NCBI GenBank assembly: GCA_020633895.1
Contig: JACKCT010000017.1
Coordinates: 1 to 53,827 of the forward strand
Origin: Deltaproteobacteria bacterium
GTDB lineage: Bacteria; Lernaellota; Lernaellaia; JACKCT01
Length of the DNA stretch: 53,827 nt
Direction: 5' to 3'
A program made the translations under genes and the position numbers. Below, in pieces: positions 20,893-29,986 of the stretch. The first letter of the stretch is position 1, and each line of letters begins with the position of its first letter. The notes under the pieces are model-generated. The model searched no databases, was not told where the DNA came from, and saw only the letters and a list, made by a program, of their open reading frames with translations.

Positions 20893-23800
20893 CTACACTA
20901 AATCCGGGTTGGGGTTGCGAATTTTCGCCAGGTACGTGGTCCTGGGATGGAGATTGAGTTCCGCCAGGAGCGCGTAATCCCGATTCTGGGATTTCAGGGC
21001 GACCAGCTTGCCCTTCTTATCGTTCAGATTGCCGAAGTAGATCGCCTGAGCGGGGCAGGCCTGCTGACAGGCGGTGACGATCGCGCCGTCGGGCACGAAG
21101 CCTTCGTTGTCCTTGACCTTCAGCTCGATCTTCTTGGCCTGAATGCGTTGCACGCAGTAGGTGCATTTTTCCATGACGCCGCGGAAGCGAACGGTGACGT
21201 TCGGGTTGCGCTGCATCTTGGACAGTTCCGGGTACTTGGTGGATTTGTTCATTTCTTCTTTGTTGTAGTTGAAGAAATTGAACCGACGCACCTTGAACGG
21301 GCAGTTGTTCGAGCAATACCGGGTGCCGATGCACCGGTTGTAGGCCATGTCGTTGAGGCCCTCGGGGCTGTGCGTCGTGGCCGCGACGGGGCAGACGCTC
21401 TCGCACGGGGCGTTTTCGCACTGCATGCAGGTGACGGGCTGGAGGGCGGCCGTCGGGTTGTCCTCGTCGCCCACGTAGTAGCGGTCCATGCGGATCCAGT
21501 GCAACTCGCGGCCGTAACCCATGCGCTCCTTGCCGACGACGGGGATGTTATTTTCCGCCTGACAAGCCGTGATGCACACGCCGCAGCCCGTGCAGGTCGT
21601 CAGGTCGATGCTCATGCCCCATTGGTTGCCGGTGCGCGGATGGGGCTCCTTCCACAAGGACTTGAGCTCGTCGGCTTCCATGACCTCGTAGTCTTCGACG
21701 AATTCCGGGTGCTTGCGGTATTCGGTCAGCGTGGCCTCGCGAATGATCGGCCGGCCTTCCATGCTGCCGTGTTCCTGCGTGTTGGACAGCTCGTAGGAAT
21801 CGCCCGTGGTCTTGACCGTCACACCCGTGCCGAAGTACGGCGCGTCCGAGGTCTGTAAGGCGTAGGCGTTGAAGCCCGGTCCCTTGAGGACTTCGCCCCC
21901 GGCGCTTCGACCGTAGCCGAAGGGCAGGACGATCACGTCGTCGGCGAGACCCGGGGCCACGAACGCGGCGGCCTTGAGGGTGCGTCCGTTGTATTCCAAC
22001 TTGATGACGTCGTTGACGCCGACCTTGAGACGGCGGGCGGTGGCCACGCTCAGCAGCGCGGCGTTGTCCCACGCGATCTTGGTCATCGCGTCGGGCAGTT
22101 CCTGCAGCCAGGTGCTGTTGGCGAAGCGGCCGTCGCACAACGAGTGGTCCAGCACGAAGTTGATCTCCATGCTCTCCGGGCCGACTTTTGCCGCCTTGAG
22201 CGCGCCGACCGAAGCGGCCAGACCGCTCCAATTGTACGACGGAGCAGGGGCGGCGGCGGCGGTGTCGATCACCCCGTCATGGAGCCAGCGTTTCCACATC
22301 ACGGCGAAGTCGCCGTTGGCGCCCTTGGCTTTTTTCCAATAGGCCTGCACCAGATCGTGCCCGCCGGCCGGTTCGCCCAGCAGGGCCGCGAGCAGTTCGA
22401 TCTCCGACTTGGCCGGGAAGATCGGGGCGATCAACGGCTGTTGCACGCCGGTGGTGCCGTCGTTCGAGCGGGCGTCGCCCCAGGCCTCCAGGGGATGGCA
22501 CAACGGCAGATGCCAGGTCGACAACTCGGAGGTTTCGTCGACATGCGTCGAGGCGTGGATGCTGGTTTTGACCAGCGGGAGTTGCTTGGCGAATTCCAGA
22601 TCGGCGGGGGCGGTGTAGACCGGATTGCCGCCGAGCATGACCAGCGTGTCGATCTTCTGGGCCTTGATGTCTTCGTTGAGGGCGGCCAGATCGCCGTCGA
22701 CCGCCGGGGCGATCTCGGGAACGTAGGCGACGGTCTTGCCCGTGTTGCCCAGCGCTTCGTTGAGCAGGGCCGCCAGGGCGTGGCACGCGGCGGGTTGGCG
22801 CTCGCCGACCATGATGACGCTCTTGCCCGGGTGAGCCTTCAGATCCTTGGCGATCGCCTTGGCCCACTTGCTCGATTGCTTGTCGCCCTTGACGGCCGGG
22901 ATCCCGTTGAGGGCGTCGGCGGCGCCGGCCGGGGCCGAAACACCGGCGGCGAAAAGCTCCTGGCCGATCAAGCGCAGCATCGTCGCGATCTGGGAGGCCG
23001 GACGGCGAAGGCGATTGTCCGCCGAGGCGCCCGTGACCGAGAAGTTCGGCTCGACCACGTACAGGCGATTCAGGTTGTCTTCCTCGCTGGTCAGGCGGCG
23101 GCGGTCGGCGAAGCGATTGCAGTTGTAGGTCGTGTCGCCTTCGGTGCCCAGGAAATCGGAATCCAGGGCGACAACCACGTCCGCCTTGTCCAGCATGGCC
23201 AGCGGCCGCCCGGTCACGCCCACCGAAGCCAGACCGGCGAGGGTCTGCGTCGGGAAGGTGAGGTCGTGGCGGTAGAGCTTGGCCATCGGATAGGCGCTGC
23301 GATAACGCGCCACCAGATCGGCGAACGTCGGCGAAGGCAGGCCTTCGATCAGCAACGCCAGGCCCTTGCCTTGAGCCATGCCGCCGGCCTTGGCCGCGAT
23401 ATTCGCCAGAGCCTTGTCGGCGTCGTCCCACGTGGCCGCCTCACCGGCGTGCGTCGGCGTGGTGCTGCGGTCGGGGTCGTAGATGGACAGAACGCTGGCC
23501 TGGGCCCAGGTGCTGGTGGTGCCCCGGCTGAACGGATGGTCCGGGTTGCCCTCGGCCTTGGTGGGACGGCCTTCCGTGCTGGCGACCAACAGGGCCTGGA
23601 CCGTGCCGCCCAAAGGGAACGACGTGGCGTAATAAAGGGGCTTGCCGGGGATCAGATCCTCCGGGCGCTTGGCGTAAGGCAGGATCTTTTCGACCGGTTT
23701 GCGCCAGCAGCCCGTGCCGGTCACGCCGGCCAAGCCCGCGGACGCGCCAAGGATTTTCATGAATTGGCGACGGGAGACGTCGTCCACCGGCATTTCGGCG

Positions 23801-23910
23801 GCTCCGGCGGGAAACTCGTCGGCGAGTTGCTCCAAAAACTCCGGTTCGTTCGCCCGGTCGGCCAGGCTACGCCAATACTTGTTCTTATCCGGATGGGCGC
23901 TTTGCGTCAT
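20893..23910 (-). CDS. actB: Alternative complex III iron-sulfur subunit ActB (molybdopterin-like + ferredoxin domains)
   Basis: A 1005-aa exported subunit. Seen: Tat-type signal ([14 protein letters not shown] near residues 43-56), a region of about 650 residues homologous to molybdopterin oxidoreductases but catalytically inactive in this family, and a C-terminal four-cluster ferredoxin part ([50 protein letters not shown]). It carries electrons from the quinol site to the heme subunits. I chose the ATG at 23910 because it overlaps the actA stop in an ATGA and is preceded by CGGGAT; an ATG at 23919 adds three residues. Followed 4 bp later by actC. Confidence 0.95.
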   Translation of the reverse strand: MTQSAHPDKNKYWRSLADRANEPEFLEQLADEFPAGAAEMPVDDVSRRQFMKILGASAGLAGVTGTGCWRKPVEKILPYAKRPEDLIPGKPLYYATSFPLGGTVQALLVASTEGRPTKAEGNPDHPFSRGTTSTWAQASVLSIYDPDRSTTPTHAGEAATWDDADKALANIAAKAGGMAQGKGLALLIEGLPSPTFADLVARYRSAYPMAKLYRHDLTFPTQTLAGLASVGVTGRPLAMLDKADVVVALDSDFLGTEGDTTYNCNRFADRRRLTSEEDNLNRLYVVEPNFSVTGASADNRLRRPASQIATMLRLIGQELFAAGVSAPAGAADALNGIPAVKGDKQSSKWAKAIAKDLKAHPGKSVIMVGERQPAACHALAALLNEALGNTGKTVAYVPEIAPAVDGDLAALNEDIKAQKIDTLVMLGGNPVYTAPADLEFAKQLPLVKTSIHASTHVDETSELSTWHLPLCHPLEAWGDARSNDGTTGVQQPLIAPIFPAKSEIELLAALLGEPAGGHDLVQAYWKKAKGANGDFAVMWKRWLHDGVIDTAAAAPAPSYNWSGLAASVGALKAAKVGPESMEINFVLDHSLCDGRFANSTWLQELPDAMTKIAWDNAALLSVATARRLKVGVNDVIKLEYNGRTLKAAAFVAPGLADDVIVLPFGYGRSAGGEVLKGPGFNAYALQTSDAPYFGTGVTVKTTGDSYELSNTQEHGSMEGRPIIREATLTEYRKHPEFVEDYEVMEADELKSLWKEPHPRTGNQWGMSIDLTTCTGCGVCITACQAENNIPVVGKERMGYGRELHWIRMDRYYVGDEDNPTAALQPVTCMQCENAPCESVCPVAATTHSPEGLNDMAYNRCIGTRYCSNNCPFKVRRFNFFNYNKEEMNKSTKYPELSKMQRNPNVTVRFRGVMEKCTYCVQRIQAKKIELKVKDNEGFVPDGAIVTACQQACPAQAIYFGNLNDKKGKLVALKSQNRDYALLAELNLHPRTTYLAKIRNPNPDLV

Positions 23911-24563
23911 CGGTGACATCCCGAGCAGTTGACAGGAGGATTGACGGCCCGGTGCGCGATCTCATCCAGGCCAGAATTCCCGGCGGCGGCATCGGCCTCC
24001 GGCACCCAGCCCATCTTGGTCACTTTATCCTTGGGACGCAGATTGGGTTCCGGGTTGCGGTGGCAGTCCAGGCACCAGCTCATCGACAAGGGCTCGGCCT
24101 GCGTGACCTTTTCCATCTGATCGATGCGGCCGTGACAGCTCTGGCAGGCGACGCCGGCGGCGATGTGGACGCTGTGATCAAAGAACGCGTAATCGGGCAG
24201 CATATGCACGCGAACCCACTCCACCGGCTGGCCGGTCTGGTAGCTTTCGCGAATCTTGTCGAGATTGTGCGGGTTTTGGCCTTGGACGATCGTGTGGCAG
24301 TTCATGCAGGTTTCGGTCGCGGGCACGGCCGAGTAGGACGAGCGCTCCACCGTGTGATGGCAGTAGCGGCAGTCCAGTCCCAGATCGCCGGCATGCAGCT
24401 TGTGGGAGAAGGGAACCGGCTGCGTCGGCTGGTAGCCCACGTCCGTGTACCGGGGCGACCACCAGTACCAGATGCTGAACACCACGGCGACCAGGGCCAC
24501 CGGGCCCCCGGCGGCCAGGGCCAGCGGAATCTTGTTCGTCCATTTCGGGAAGATGACAGCCAC
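23907..24563 (-). CDS. actA: Alternative complex III pentaheme cytochrome ActA
   Basis: A 218-aa membrane-anchored multiheme cytochrome. Seen: one N-terminal helix (about residues 12-32) and five CxxCH sites (CRYCH, CMNCH, CQSCH, CLDCH, CSGCH), matching the pentaheme ActA of ACIII; the last site ends two residues before the C-terminus. ActA takes electrons from ActB and passes them on toward ActE or the oxidase. It is the first act gene after a 369-nt gap that holds a promoter and an Fnr-type palindrome. Its stop is coupled to actB. Confidence 0.95.
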   Translation of the reverse strand: MAVIFPKWTNKIPLALAAGGPVALVAVVFSIWYWWSPRYTDVGYQPTQPVPFSHKLHAGDLGLDCRYCHHTVERSSYSAVPATETCMNCHTIVQGQNPHNLDKIRESYQTGQPVEWVRVHMLPDYAFFDHSVHIAAGVACQSCHGRIDQMEKVTQAEPLSMSWCLDCHRNPEPNLRPKDKVTKMGWVPEADAAAGNSGLDEIAHRAVNPPVNCSGCHR

Positions 24564-24761
24564 GTCTTACCCAAGCCCCTTTCGGGCGGTTCGGTTCACG
24601 AACGCCAAGCCAAGCGTCGGCCCGACCGGACGCGGTCCAAATCGAAGCGAATCGGTCGGGCGACCCGGTCGACGGACGGTGAACTGTGCAATGATCGTAG
24701 GCTAAGCGATTTCTCGCATGGGGGCTTTCGAAGTGCTTGCGCAACCCTGAAAACCGGGCGG

Positions 24762-24790
24762 AAAATATCAAGGGCACCGGGGGGTGTCAA
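24762..24790 (-). promoter_or_regulatory. Candidate sigma70 promoter of the act-caa3 operon
   Basis: Minus-strand TTGACA (24785-24790, perfect -35) and TATTTT (24762-24767) with a 17-bp spacer. It lies about 200 bp upstream of actA, giving a long leader of some 190 nt. Confidence 0.5.
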
Positions 24791-24907
24791 GGGGGCGTGA
24801 ACGGCGATTCAGCCTTTTTTTACGCCTGATTCCCGACGAAAAATCCTGAACAAAATTAGAACTTTGATTGTCCTCTTTTCGTGTCGTCCCCAAGCCCGAT
24901 TTTCGCG

Positions 24908-24925
24908 ATTTGACGCGCGTCAAAT
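24908..24925. promoter_or_regulatory. Perfect palindrome, Crp/Fnr-type operator candidate
   Basis: An 18-bp perfect palindrome containing TTGAC-GCGC-GTCAA (24910-24923), the TTGAY-N4-RTCAA layout recognised by Fnr, FixK, Dnr and NnrR type regulators. It lies 8 bp past the sco2 stop and upstream of the actA promoter. No T-run follows on either strand, so a terminator is unlikely. Confidence 0.55.
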
Positions 24926-24932
24926 TCTCCTG

Positions 24933-25658
24933 TCAGCCCTGATGGCGAGCCTTGATTTTCTGCTCGCGCTGGACATGCAGCGAGCGGTGAAAAACCTCGT
25001 CCAATCCGTCCGCGTCCGACGAGTAATGTCCCCGGATATTGCCGTCGTAATCGACCAGAACAAAACGCTCCGAATGGGCGATATCGACCAGATTGTCGGT
25101 GTTTACGGTCTTCTCACCCAGGTATTGTCCGAAGCCTTTGACCAGTAGTTCGCGCACCGTCGCCTCGTCGCCGGTCAGGAAATTCCAGCGGGCCGGGTCC
25201 GCGTTATAACGCTTGGCGTATTCGGCCAGTTTTTCAGGGCTGTCATAGGTCGGGTCCACGGAAAAACTCACCAGCTTCATCGGCCGCTCTTCCCGGGCGT
25301 ATCGCTCCTGCAACTCGGCCATCCCTCGGCTCAGTTCGGGGCATACGCCTTTGCATCGGGTGAAGATGAAATTGGCGACGTAGATGTCTCCGCGCAGGTC
25401 GTCGCTGCCGAATTTTTCGCCGTTTTGGTTGGTCAGGCTAAAGGTCGGGACGGGCGCGATGACCGGCGGCGGCTCGGGAATATGACGCGTGAGCGGGCGC
25501 ATCAGCGTCACGAAAACGATGCCCACGACGAATCCCCAGAAAAACGGATTCTTGTGTAGAGGAACTTTGGGGGGAACTTTCCGGGGAGCCTTCGCCTCGC
25601 GAGGAGCGGCTTCGCCGGGGGTTTCGGGCACGGGATTCACGTTTTCGGGAGTGCTCAT
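24933..25658 (-). CDS. SCO1/SenC-family copper assembly protein, N-terminally anchored
   Basis: A 241-aa SCO protein. Seen: Pro/Ala-rich N-terminal cytosolic stretch, one membrane helix (FFWGFVVGIVFVTLM near residues 38-53), copper motif CKGVCPE near 105-111, and a late His (DIAHSERF near 197) as third ligand. It probably delivers copper to the CuA centre or reduces its cysteines. It is last in the ctaA-ctaB-ABC-sco group, 37 bp after the permease. With the SCO at 15290-16120 the locus has two such proteins, perhaps splitting insertase and thiol-reductase roles. Confidence 0.92.
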   Translation of the reverse strand: MSTPENVNPVPETPGEAAPREAKAPRKVPPKVPLHKNPFFWGFVVGIVFVTLMRPLTRHIPEPPPVIAPVPTFSLTNQNGEKFGSDDLRGDIYVANFIFTRCKGVCPELSRGMAELQERYAREERPMKLVSFSVDPTYDSPEKLAEYAKRYNADPARWNFLTGDEATVRELLVKGFGQYLGEKTVNTDNLVDIAHSERFVLVDYDGNIRGHYSSDADGLDEVFHRSLHVQREQKIKARHQG

Positions 25659-25695
25659 CAGGACGGTCCTCGTCGCGATGACCGGCGCGCCGGCC

Positions 25696-26475
25696 TTAAC
25701 GACGGCAGACGCGGGCGGCCAACGCGGTCATGGCAACGGCGAAGAGGGTCAGAATCACCAGCGTCAGCAGCGGCGAGATGCCGGGCATGGGCACCCCGGC
25801 CGGCGACATGGCCAGGCGGGCGCCGTTGACGATGTAGGACATGGGGTTGAAATACATCACGATATGCAGCCACCCGGACACGGGCACCGGAAACATGGCG
25901 CCGGAGATCACCCAGAGGGGAATCAGGACCACGCCCATAATGGCGTGGTAGCCCTGGGAGGAATTGAGGGTCCAGGCGATCACGAAGCTCATGGCCGTCA
26001 GACCCGCGCAGCCGATGACGATCGTTCCTGCGAGCGCGATCCAATGAATCTGGGCATAAGGCAGCCCCGCCACCGGCGAAAGCGCGACAAACAGCGCCGC
26101 CTGCACCGCCGCGACCGACGTCACCCCCGCCACCTTGCCCAGCACCAGTGATACCCGCGACCCCGGCGCGACCAGCACGCCCTGCAGGAAGCCGGACTGG
26201 CGATCCTCGATGATCGACATGCTGGCGAAGATCGTCGTGAACAGAAGGATCATCACCAGGATGCCTGGGTAGAAGAATTCCAGGTAAGACGAATTGCCGC
26301 CCACGCCGGGAAGCCGGAAGACGCTGGTCATGCCGCTGCCGATCATGAACCAGAACAGTAAGGGCTGCACCACCACGCCCAGCCAGCGGGAGCGCTGCTT
26401 GTAGAGCAGGAGCATGTCCCGCCACCACATCGTCTTGACGATGCCCAACTCGTAGGTCGCCGCGCCTTTATGCAT
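25696..26475 (-). CDS. ABC-2 type transporter permease
   Basis: A 259-aa ABC-2 family permease with six membrane helices. Seen: LYKQRSRWLGVVVQPLLFW at the first helix, the conserved EDRQSGFLQGVLVAPGSR cytosolic motif near residues 90-107, and FPVPVSGWLHIVMYFNPMSYIVNG near 200. Its start overlaps the ATPase gene by 8 bp. Lying between ctaB and sco, it probably serves oxidase biogenesis (a copper, heme or thiol factor), which is an inference from position alone; the family otherwise exports drugs, polysaccharides and NosY-type factors. Confidence 0.92.
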   Translation of the reverse strand: MHKGAATYELGIVKTMWWRDMLLLYKQRSRWLGVVVQPLLFWFMIGSGMTSVFRLPGVGGNSSYLEFFYPGILVMILLFTTIFASMSIIEDRQSGFLQGVLVAPGSRVSLVLGKVAGVTSVAAVQAALFVALSPVAGLPYAQIHWIALAGTIVIGCAGLTAMSFVIAWTLNSSQGYHAIMGVVLIPLWVISGAMFPVPVSGWLHIVMYFNPMSYIVNGARLAMSPAGVPMPGISPLLTLVILTLFAVAMTALAARVCRR

Positions 26476-27493
26476 CGGCCGCCTCGGATCCGTCGGGGGC
26501 GGCGGGCTGGTCGTCGTCCAAGGCGAAGCCGGTGATCTTCAGGAAGACATCCGCCAGACTCGCCTGACGCAGGCTCACCGACTTGAAGCGCCCCTCGGGG
26601 AAGGCCTCGACCAGGCGCGGGATGATCTCGTGGCCCTTTTCGCACTCGATCAACAACTCCCCGGCGTCGACGAGCGCTTCCAGGCCGAAGCGCTCGCGGA
26701 TCTGGTCACGCAACGGCTCGAGGTCGTCGGCCACCAGGGCGATCATGTCGGTGGAGATGCGCTCGCGCAGGGCTTGGGGGGTGTCGATCAGATCGGCCTT
26801 GCCGCCGCGCAGGATGGCCAGGCGGTCGCACTTGTCGGCTTCTTCCGGACGGTGCGTGGCCAGGATGATGGTCAGGCCGCGCTCTTGGCGCATGGCGTCC
26901 AGGCGCTCCCACGCCCGCCGGAAGGAGGCTTCGTCCAGCCCGGCGGTGGGTTCGTCCATGAACAGGATCGACGGCTCGTGCAGCAGGGCGCGGGCGATGT
27001 CCAGGCGTCGCTTCATGCCGCCCGAGTAGTTGCCCACCGGCTCCTTGGCCCGGCTTTCCAGGCCGACGCCGGCCAGTTGTTCGTCGATGCGCCGTTTGGC
27101 GTCGGCGCCCTTGATGCCGTACAGCGCGGCGGCCAGCTTGAGGTTTTCGACGGCGGTGAGTTTGGCGTCCAAGCTGGGAGACTGGAAGATCACGCCCAAA
27201 TCCTCGCGCCAGCGTCGGTCGTTGGGCGTCAGGGCCGTGCCGTCCACGAGCAACCGGCCGTCCTGCAAAGGCAGGATGCCGGAGAGAATCGCCATCGCCG
27301 TCGACTTGCCGCTACCGTTCGGGCCGAGCATGCCGAACACTTCGCCCGGACGCACATCGAAGGTCAGGCCGTTGAGCACTTCGTTGCGGCCGAAGGCATG
27401 GCGCAGCTCGCGCACGGACAGACGGGGCGTCCCCGCCGCGCTTTCCGGTTCGGCGCGATGTTCGTTGGTCGGAATTTCGGGCTGGGCGATCAT
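26468..27493 (-). CDS. ABC transporter ATP-binding protein
   Basis: A 341-aa ATPase partner of the adjacent ABC-2 permease. Seen: Walker A GPNGSGKST near residues 54-62, signature YSGGMKRRLDIARALL near 155, Walker B ILFMDEPTAGLDE near 177, and the switch His in ILATHRPEE. A C-terminal domain of about 100 residues follows, as in NosF/CcmA-like and drug-export ATPases. It starts 9 bp after ctaB and overlaps the permease gene. Cargo unknown. Confidence 0.95.
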   Translation of the reverse strand: MIAQPEIPTNEHRAEPESAAGTPRLSVRELRHAFGRNEVLNGLTFDVRPGEVFGMLGPNGSGKSTAMAILSGILPLQDGRLLVDGTALTPNDRRWREDLGVIFQSPSLDAKLTAVENLKLAAALYGIKGADAKRRIDEQLAGVGLESRAKEPVGNYSGGMKRRLDIARALLHEPSILFMDEPTAGLDEASFRRAWERLDAMRQERGLTIILATHRPEEADKCDRLAILRGGKADLIDTPQALRERISTDMIALVADDLEPLRDQIRERFGLEALVDAGELLIECEKGHEIIPRLVEAFPEGRFKSVSLRQASLADVFLKITGFALDDDQPAAPDGSEAADA

Positions 27494-27502
27494 GAAGCGC
27501 CC

Positions 27503-28390
27503 CTATTGCAGGAAGACGTCGAGCAGCAGTCCGAGAGTCAGAAGCGGCAAGTAGACCAGCGACGCCTTGAAAAAGCTCCGGGCCCACCGATCACCGGCGC
27601 CCGGCATAAATCCTTTGATGTTGATCGCCCAGAACATCAGCCCCAGGGCGAGGCTGACCACGAAGTAGAACCGGCCCGCCACCCCCAGGGGCACGAGCAT
27701 CAGGCTGACCGGCACCAGCAGGGACGAGTAGATCAGCGCTTCGAGCTTGGCGGCCATGTCGCCCATCACGACGGCCGTTGTCCGGATGCCTGCCTGGGCG
27801 TAGTCGTGCTTGCGGAACAGGGTGATGGCGGCAAAGTGCGGGATCTGCCAGAGCATGACGATGCCGAACAGCACCAGTCCGGCCGCGTCGATCGTGCCCG
27901 TGACGGCCACCCAGCCGATCAGCGGCGGCGCGGCGCCCGGAAACGAGCCGATCAGCAGAGCCAGGGGCGAGACGCGCTTCATCGGCGTGTAAACAAAGAC
28001 ATAGGCGAAGATCGCCAGCCCGCCGATCAGCGACGCCTGGGGATTGGCCCCGACGCACAGCATCCAAAGGCCCGCCATGCCGATCATCGCGCCGAAGGTC
28101 CACGCCGCCTTCACGGACATGCGTCCGGCGGGCAGGGGGCGCTTTTTGGTGCGTTGCATGAGTTTGTCGGTCTCGTGCTCCCACGCCATATTCAGCGCGT
28201 TGGCCGATCCGACGATCAGCGCGATGCCCGCCAGCGTGGAAATCAACTCCCAACCGGAGATCGTCCCCGGCGCCAGCCCAATGCCGCCGGCCGCCATCAG
28301 CACGCACATCATGGTGATGCTCGGCTTGGTCAACGCGACGAAATCGCGAAAAACCGACGGCTCGGGTTGGGTTTTGGGAGTCTTGCGCAT
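27503..28390 (-). CDS. ctaB: Protoheme IX farnesyltransferase (heme O synthase)
   Basis: A 295-aa UbiA-superfamily prenyltransferase that makes heme O from heme B and farnesyl diphosphate, the first step to heme A. Seen: DFVALTKPSITMMCVLMAAG at helix 1, first Asp-rich loop NMAWEHETDKLMQRTKKRPLP (split here at NMA) near residues 70-90, and second loop RKHDYAQAGIRT near 200. I chose the ATG at 28390, which fits the family's length and has GGAAAA upstream; an in-frame ATG at 28441 would add 17 residues with no ribosome site. Preceded by ctaA, followed by the ABC ATPase. Confidence 0.95.
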   Translation of the reverse strand: MRKTPKTQPEPSVFRDFVALTKPSITMMCVLMAAGGIGLAPGTISGWELISTLAGIALIVGSANALNMAWEHETDKLMQRTKKRPLPAGRMSVKAAWTFGAMIGMAGLWMLCVGANPQASLIGGLAIFAYVFVYTPMKRVSPLALLIGSFPGAAPPLIGWVAVTGTIDAAGLVLFGIVMLWQIPHFAAITLFRKHDYAQAGIRTTAVVMGDMAAKLEALIYSSLLVPVSLMLVPLGVAGRFYFVVSLALGLMFWAINIKGFMPGAGDRWARSFFKASLVYLPLLTLGLLLDVFLQ

Positions 28391-28520
28391 GTTCGATTTT
28401 CCGATAAAGACCGAAAGAGAAGCGGGCGCCCATTTCTCCATGGGTCCGCGGCCCGCTATGAACTATACCGACTCGCCCGGAATTGCAACCGATAATCCGG
28501 CACCGGGTGTCACGGCGGCG

Positions 28521-29450
28521 TCACGCACGCCGAACCCGGTCCGCCTGGGGCCCCAAACCCAGGTACACCGCCCAACATCCGCCGAGCATCAGCGCCCCGA
28601 TCGCCAGGTGCGCCGTCACGATGGGCACGCTGATGCTGGTCGTCACCGTCAGGAAGCCCAGGACCACCTGGACAACGCCCAGCGCCGGCAGGAGCCAGAC
28701 GATCTTATTGGCGAAGGGCTTTTCGTAGGTTTGCGTGACCTTGGCGACGCGAAACGCCATGACGACGACCATCGTGAACGCCAGGATCCCCCAATAGCGA
28801 TGCAGCATGTGCAATTGCGCCGGTCCCCAGGACGGCCACACGTCCGGTCCGCAGAAGGGGATTTCCTGCCCGCAGGCCCGGCCCGACTCGGTATGGCGCA
28901 CCAAGGCGCCGAGGAAAATCTGCGAATAGACGAACAGCCCGGCGATCATCGCCCAGGCGCGGGGGGCGACAAAGGCGCGGGTGTTGCCTTCGACGATACG
29001 GCCCGGCCAGAGGCGAAAGGCGATGTAGATGGTGAAGCAGAAAAAGAACATCGCCAGCGCCAGATGGGCCGACGAGACCGCCATGGGCAGTTTCAACAGG
29101 ACCGTCACGCCGCCCAGCACGCCCTGGAGGATCACCAGAAACACGGCGATGTAGCCCAATTTGCGCAGGTCCTTTTGCTCCTTGGAGCGGGGATCGCGAT
29201 GAATCAGGATCGCCAGGATGATGGTCAGGAGGCCGACCAGCGTGGCGACCGTGCGGTGGCCGTGCTCGAAGAAGACGTTGTCGACCATGTCCGGATTGGT
29301 GATGTCCTCGGCGCTGGGCATGAGATGGCCGTAGCAAAGGGGCCAGTCGGGACAGGCGAGGGACGAGCCGGTCGGGTTGACCATGCCGCCCACGATCAGC
29401 AGCAAAAACACGAAAAATACCGTCACCAGCGCGAATCGGAACGTGGTCAT
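28521..29450 (-). CDS. ctaA: Heme A synthase (CtaA/COX15)
   Basis: A 309-aa eight-helix enzyme that oxidises the C8 methyl of heme O to give heme A. Seen: N-terminal GGMVNPTGSSLACPDWPLCYG with a cysteine pair (split here), heme-ligand histidines in FFEHGHRTVAT, SSAHLAL, HMLHRYWG and VTAHLAI, and a second cysteine pair (ACGQEIPFCGP). Both external loops have the paired cysteines of the two-pair CtaA type. The ATG at 29450 overlaps the stop of the Cys-rich gene upstream (ATGA), fixing the start. ctaB follows after 79 bp. Confidence 0.94.
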   Translation of the reverse strand: MTTFRFALVTVFFVFLLLIVGGMVNPTGSSLACPDWPLCYGHLMPSAEDITNPDMVDNVFFEHGHRTVATLVGLLTIILAILIHRDPRSKEQKDLRKLGYIAVFLVILQGVLGGVTVLLKLPMAVSSAHLALAMFFFCFTIYIAFRLWPGRIVEGNTRAFVAPRAWAMIAGLFVYSQIFLGALVRHTESGRACGQEIPFCGPDVWPSWGPAQLHMLHRYWGILAFTMVVVMAFRVAKVTQTYEKPFANKIVWLLPALGVVQVVLGFLTVTTSISVPIVTAHLAIGALMLGGCWAVYLGLGPQADRVRRA

Positions 29451-29920
29451 GGGCCGTCGCCTCCCGCCAGGGTGCCGCAATAGGAAATGATCGTCCGGTA
29501 GGACAGGGCACAGGCTTTCTTGAGCGCTCGATGCTCGGCGTAGGTTTCGCAATGATCGAAACCGAAGCTCGTTCGCTCTTTGTCTTCCATCGTCAATCCG
29601 GCGCAATAGGCCGCGCGGTCCTGCCCGGCCATGCATTCCTGCATCATGGCCGGAACGTAGGCGGTGCACACCGACTCGAGCACGTCACAGGTGCGATTCC
29701 ACTCCACCACACGGTCGACGCACTGGGTGACGCTGCTCGTCGCGCCCATTTCGCGCATCGCGGGCTTGGCCTCGGCCAGGTACGCCTCGGTGTGGCGGTA
29801 TTGAAACGCCAGATACACGCCCAAGACCGTCGAGATCGCCAGGATGATCGCCAACACCCGCCGCGCGGCGCGCGCGCCTTGTTTTTGGTGTTCGGCCAGA
29901 TCGATTTCGGGCTCGGGCAT
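29447..29920 (-). CDS. Cys-rich single-TM protein coupled to ctaA, unknown function
   Basis: A 157-aa protein of no family I recognise. Seen: short cytosolic N-terminus (EIDLAEHQKQGARAARR), one membrane helix (VLAIILAISTVLGVYLAF, residues 22-39), then a periplasmic, mostly helical domain with eight cysteines. Their spacings include C-x6-C, C-x9-C, C-x12-C and C-x10-C, which loosely resemble helical-hairpin disulfide proteins of the CX9C kind. Translation is coupled to ctaA by a four-base overlap, so a role in heme A or oxidase assembly is likely but unproven. There is no CxxCH heme motif. Confidence 0.8.
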   Translation of the reverse strand: MPEPEIDLAEHQKQGARAARRVLAIILAISTVLGVYLAFQYRHTEAYLAEAKPAMREMGATSSVTQCVDRVVEWNRTCDVLESVCTAYVPAMMQECMAGQDRAAYCAGLTMEDKERTSFGFDHCETYAEHRALKKACALSYRTIISYCGTLAGGDGP

Positions 29921-29986
29921 GGCGAATTTTCCGTGGCGTGGGGCCGGGGATCGGGACTGAAGCGGGGCCGGTGCGCCCGCGCCTAT

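Larger units (their letters stand above)
24564..24932. other. 369-nt control region upstream of actA
   Basis: No ORF is credible here. The region holds a sigma70-like promoter at 24762-24790 and an 18-bp perfect palindrome at 24908-24925, both listed separately, and a moderately A/T-rich block near 24815-24900. It separates sco2 from actA, so the respiratory locus may be two transcription units. Confidence 0.7.

Noticed and set aside
24908-24925. Palindrome as a terminator of sco2
   Set aside because: Perfect stem but no T-run on either strand; the TTGAC-N4-GTCAA layout fits an operator better.
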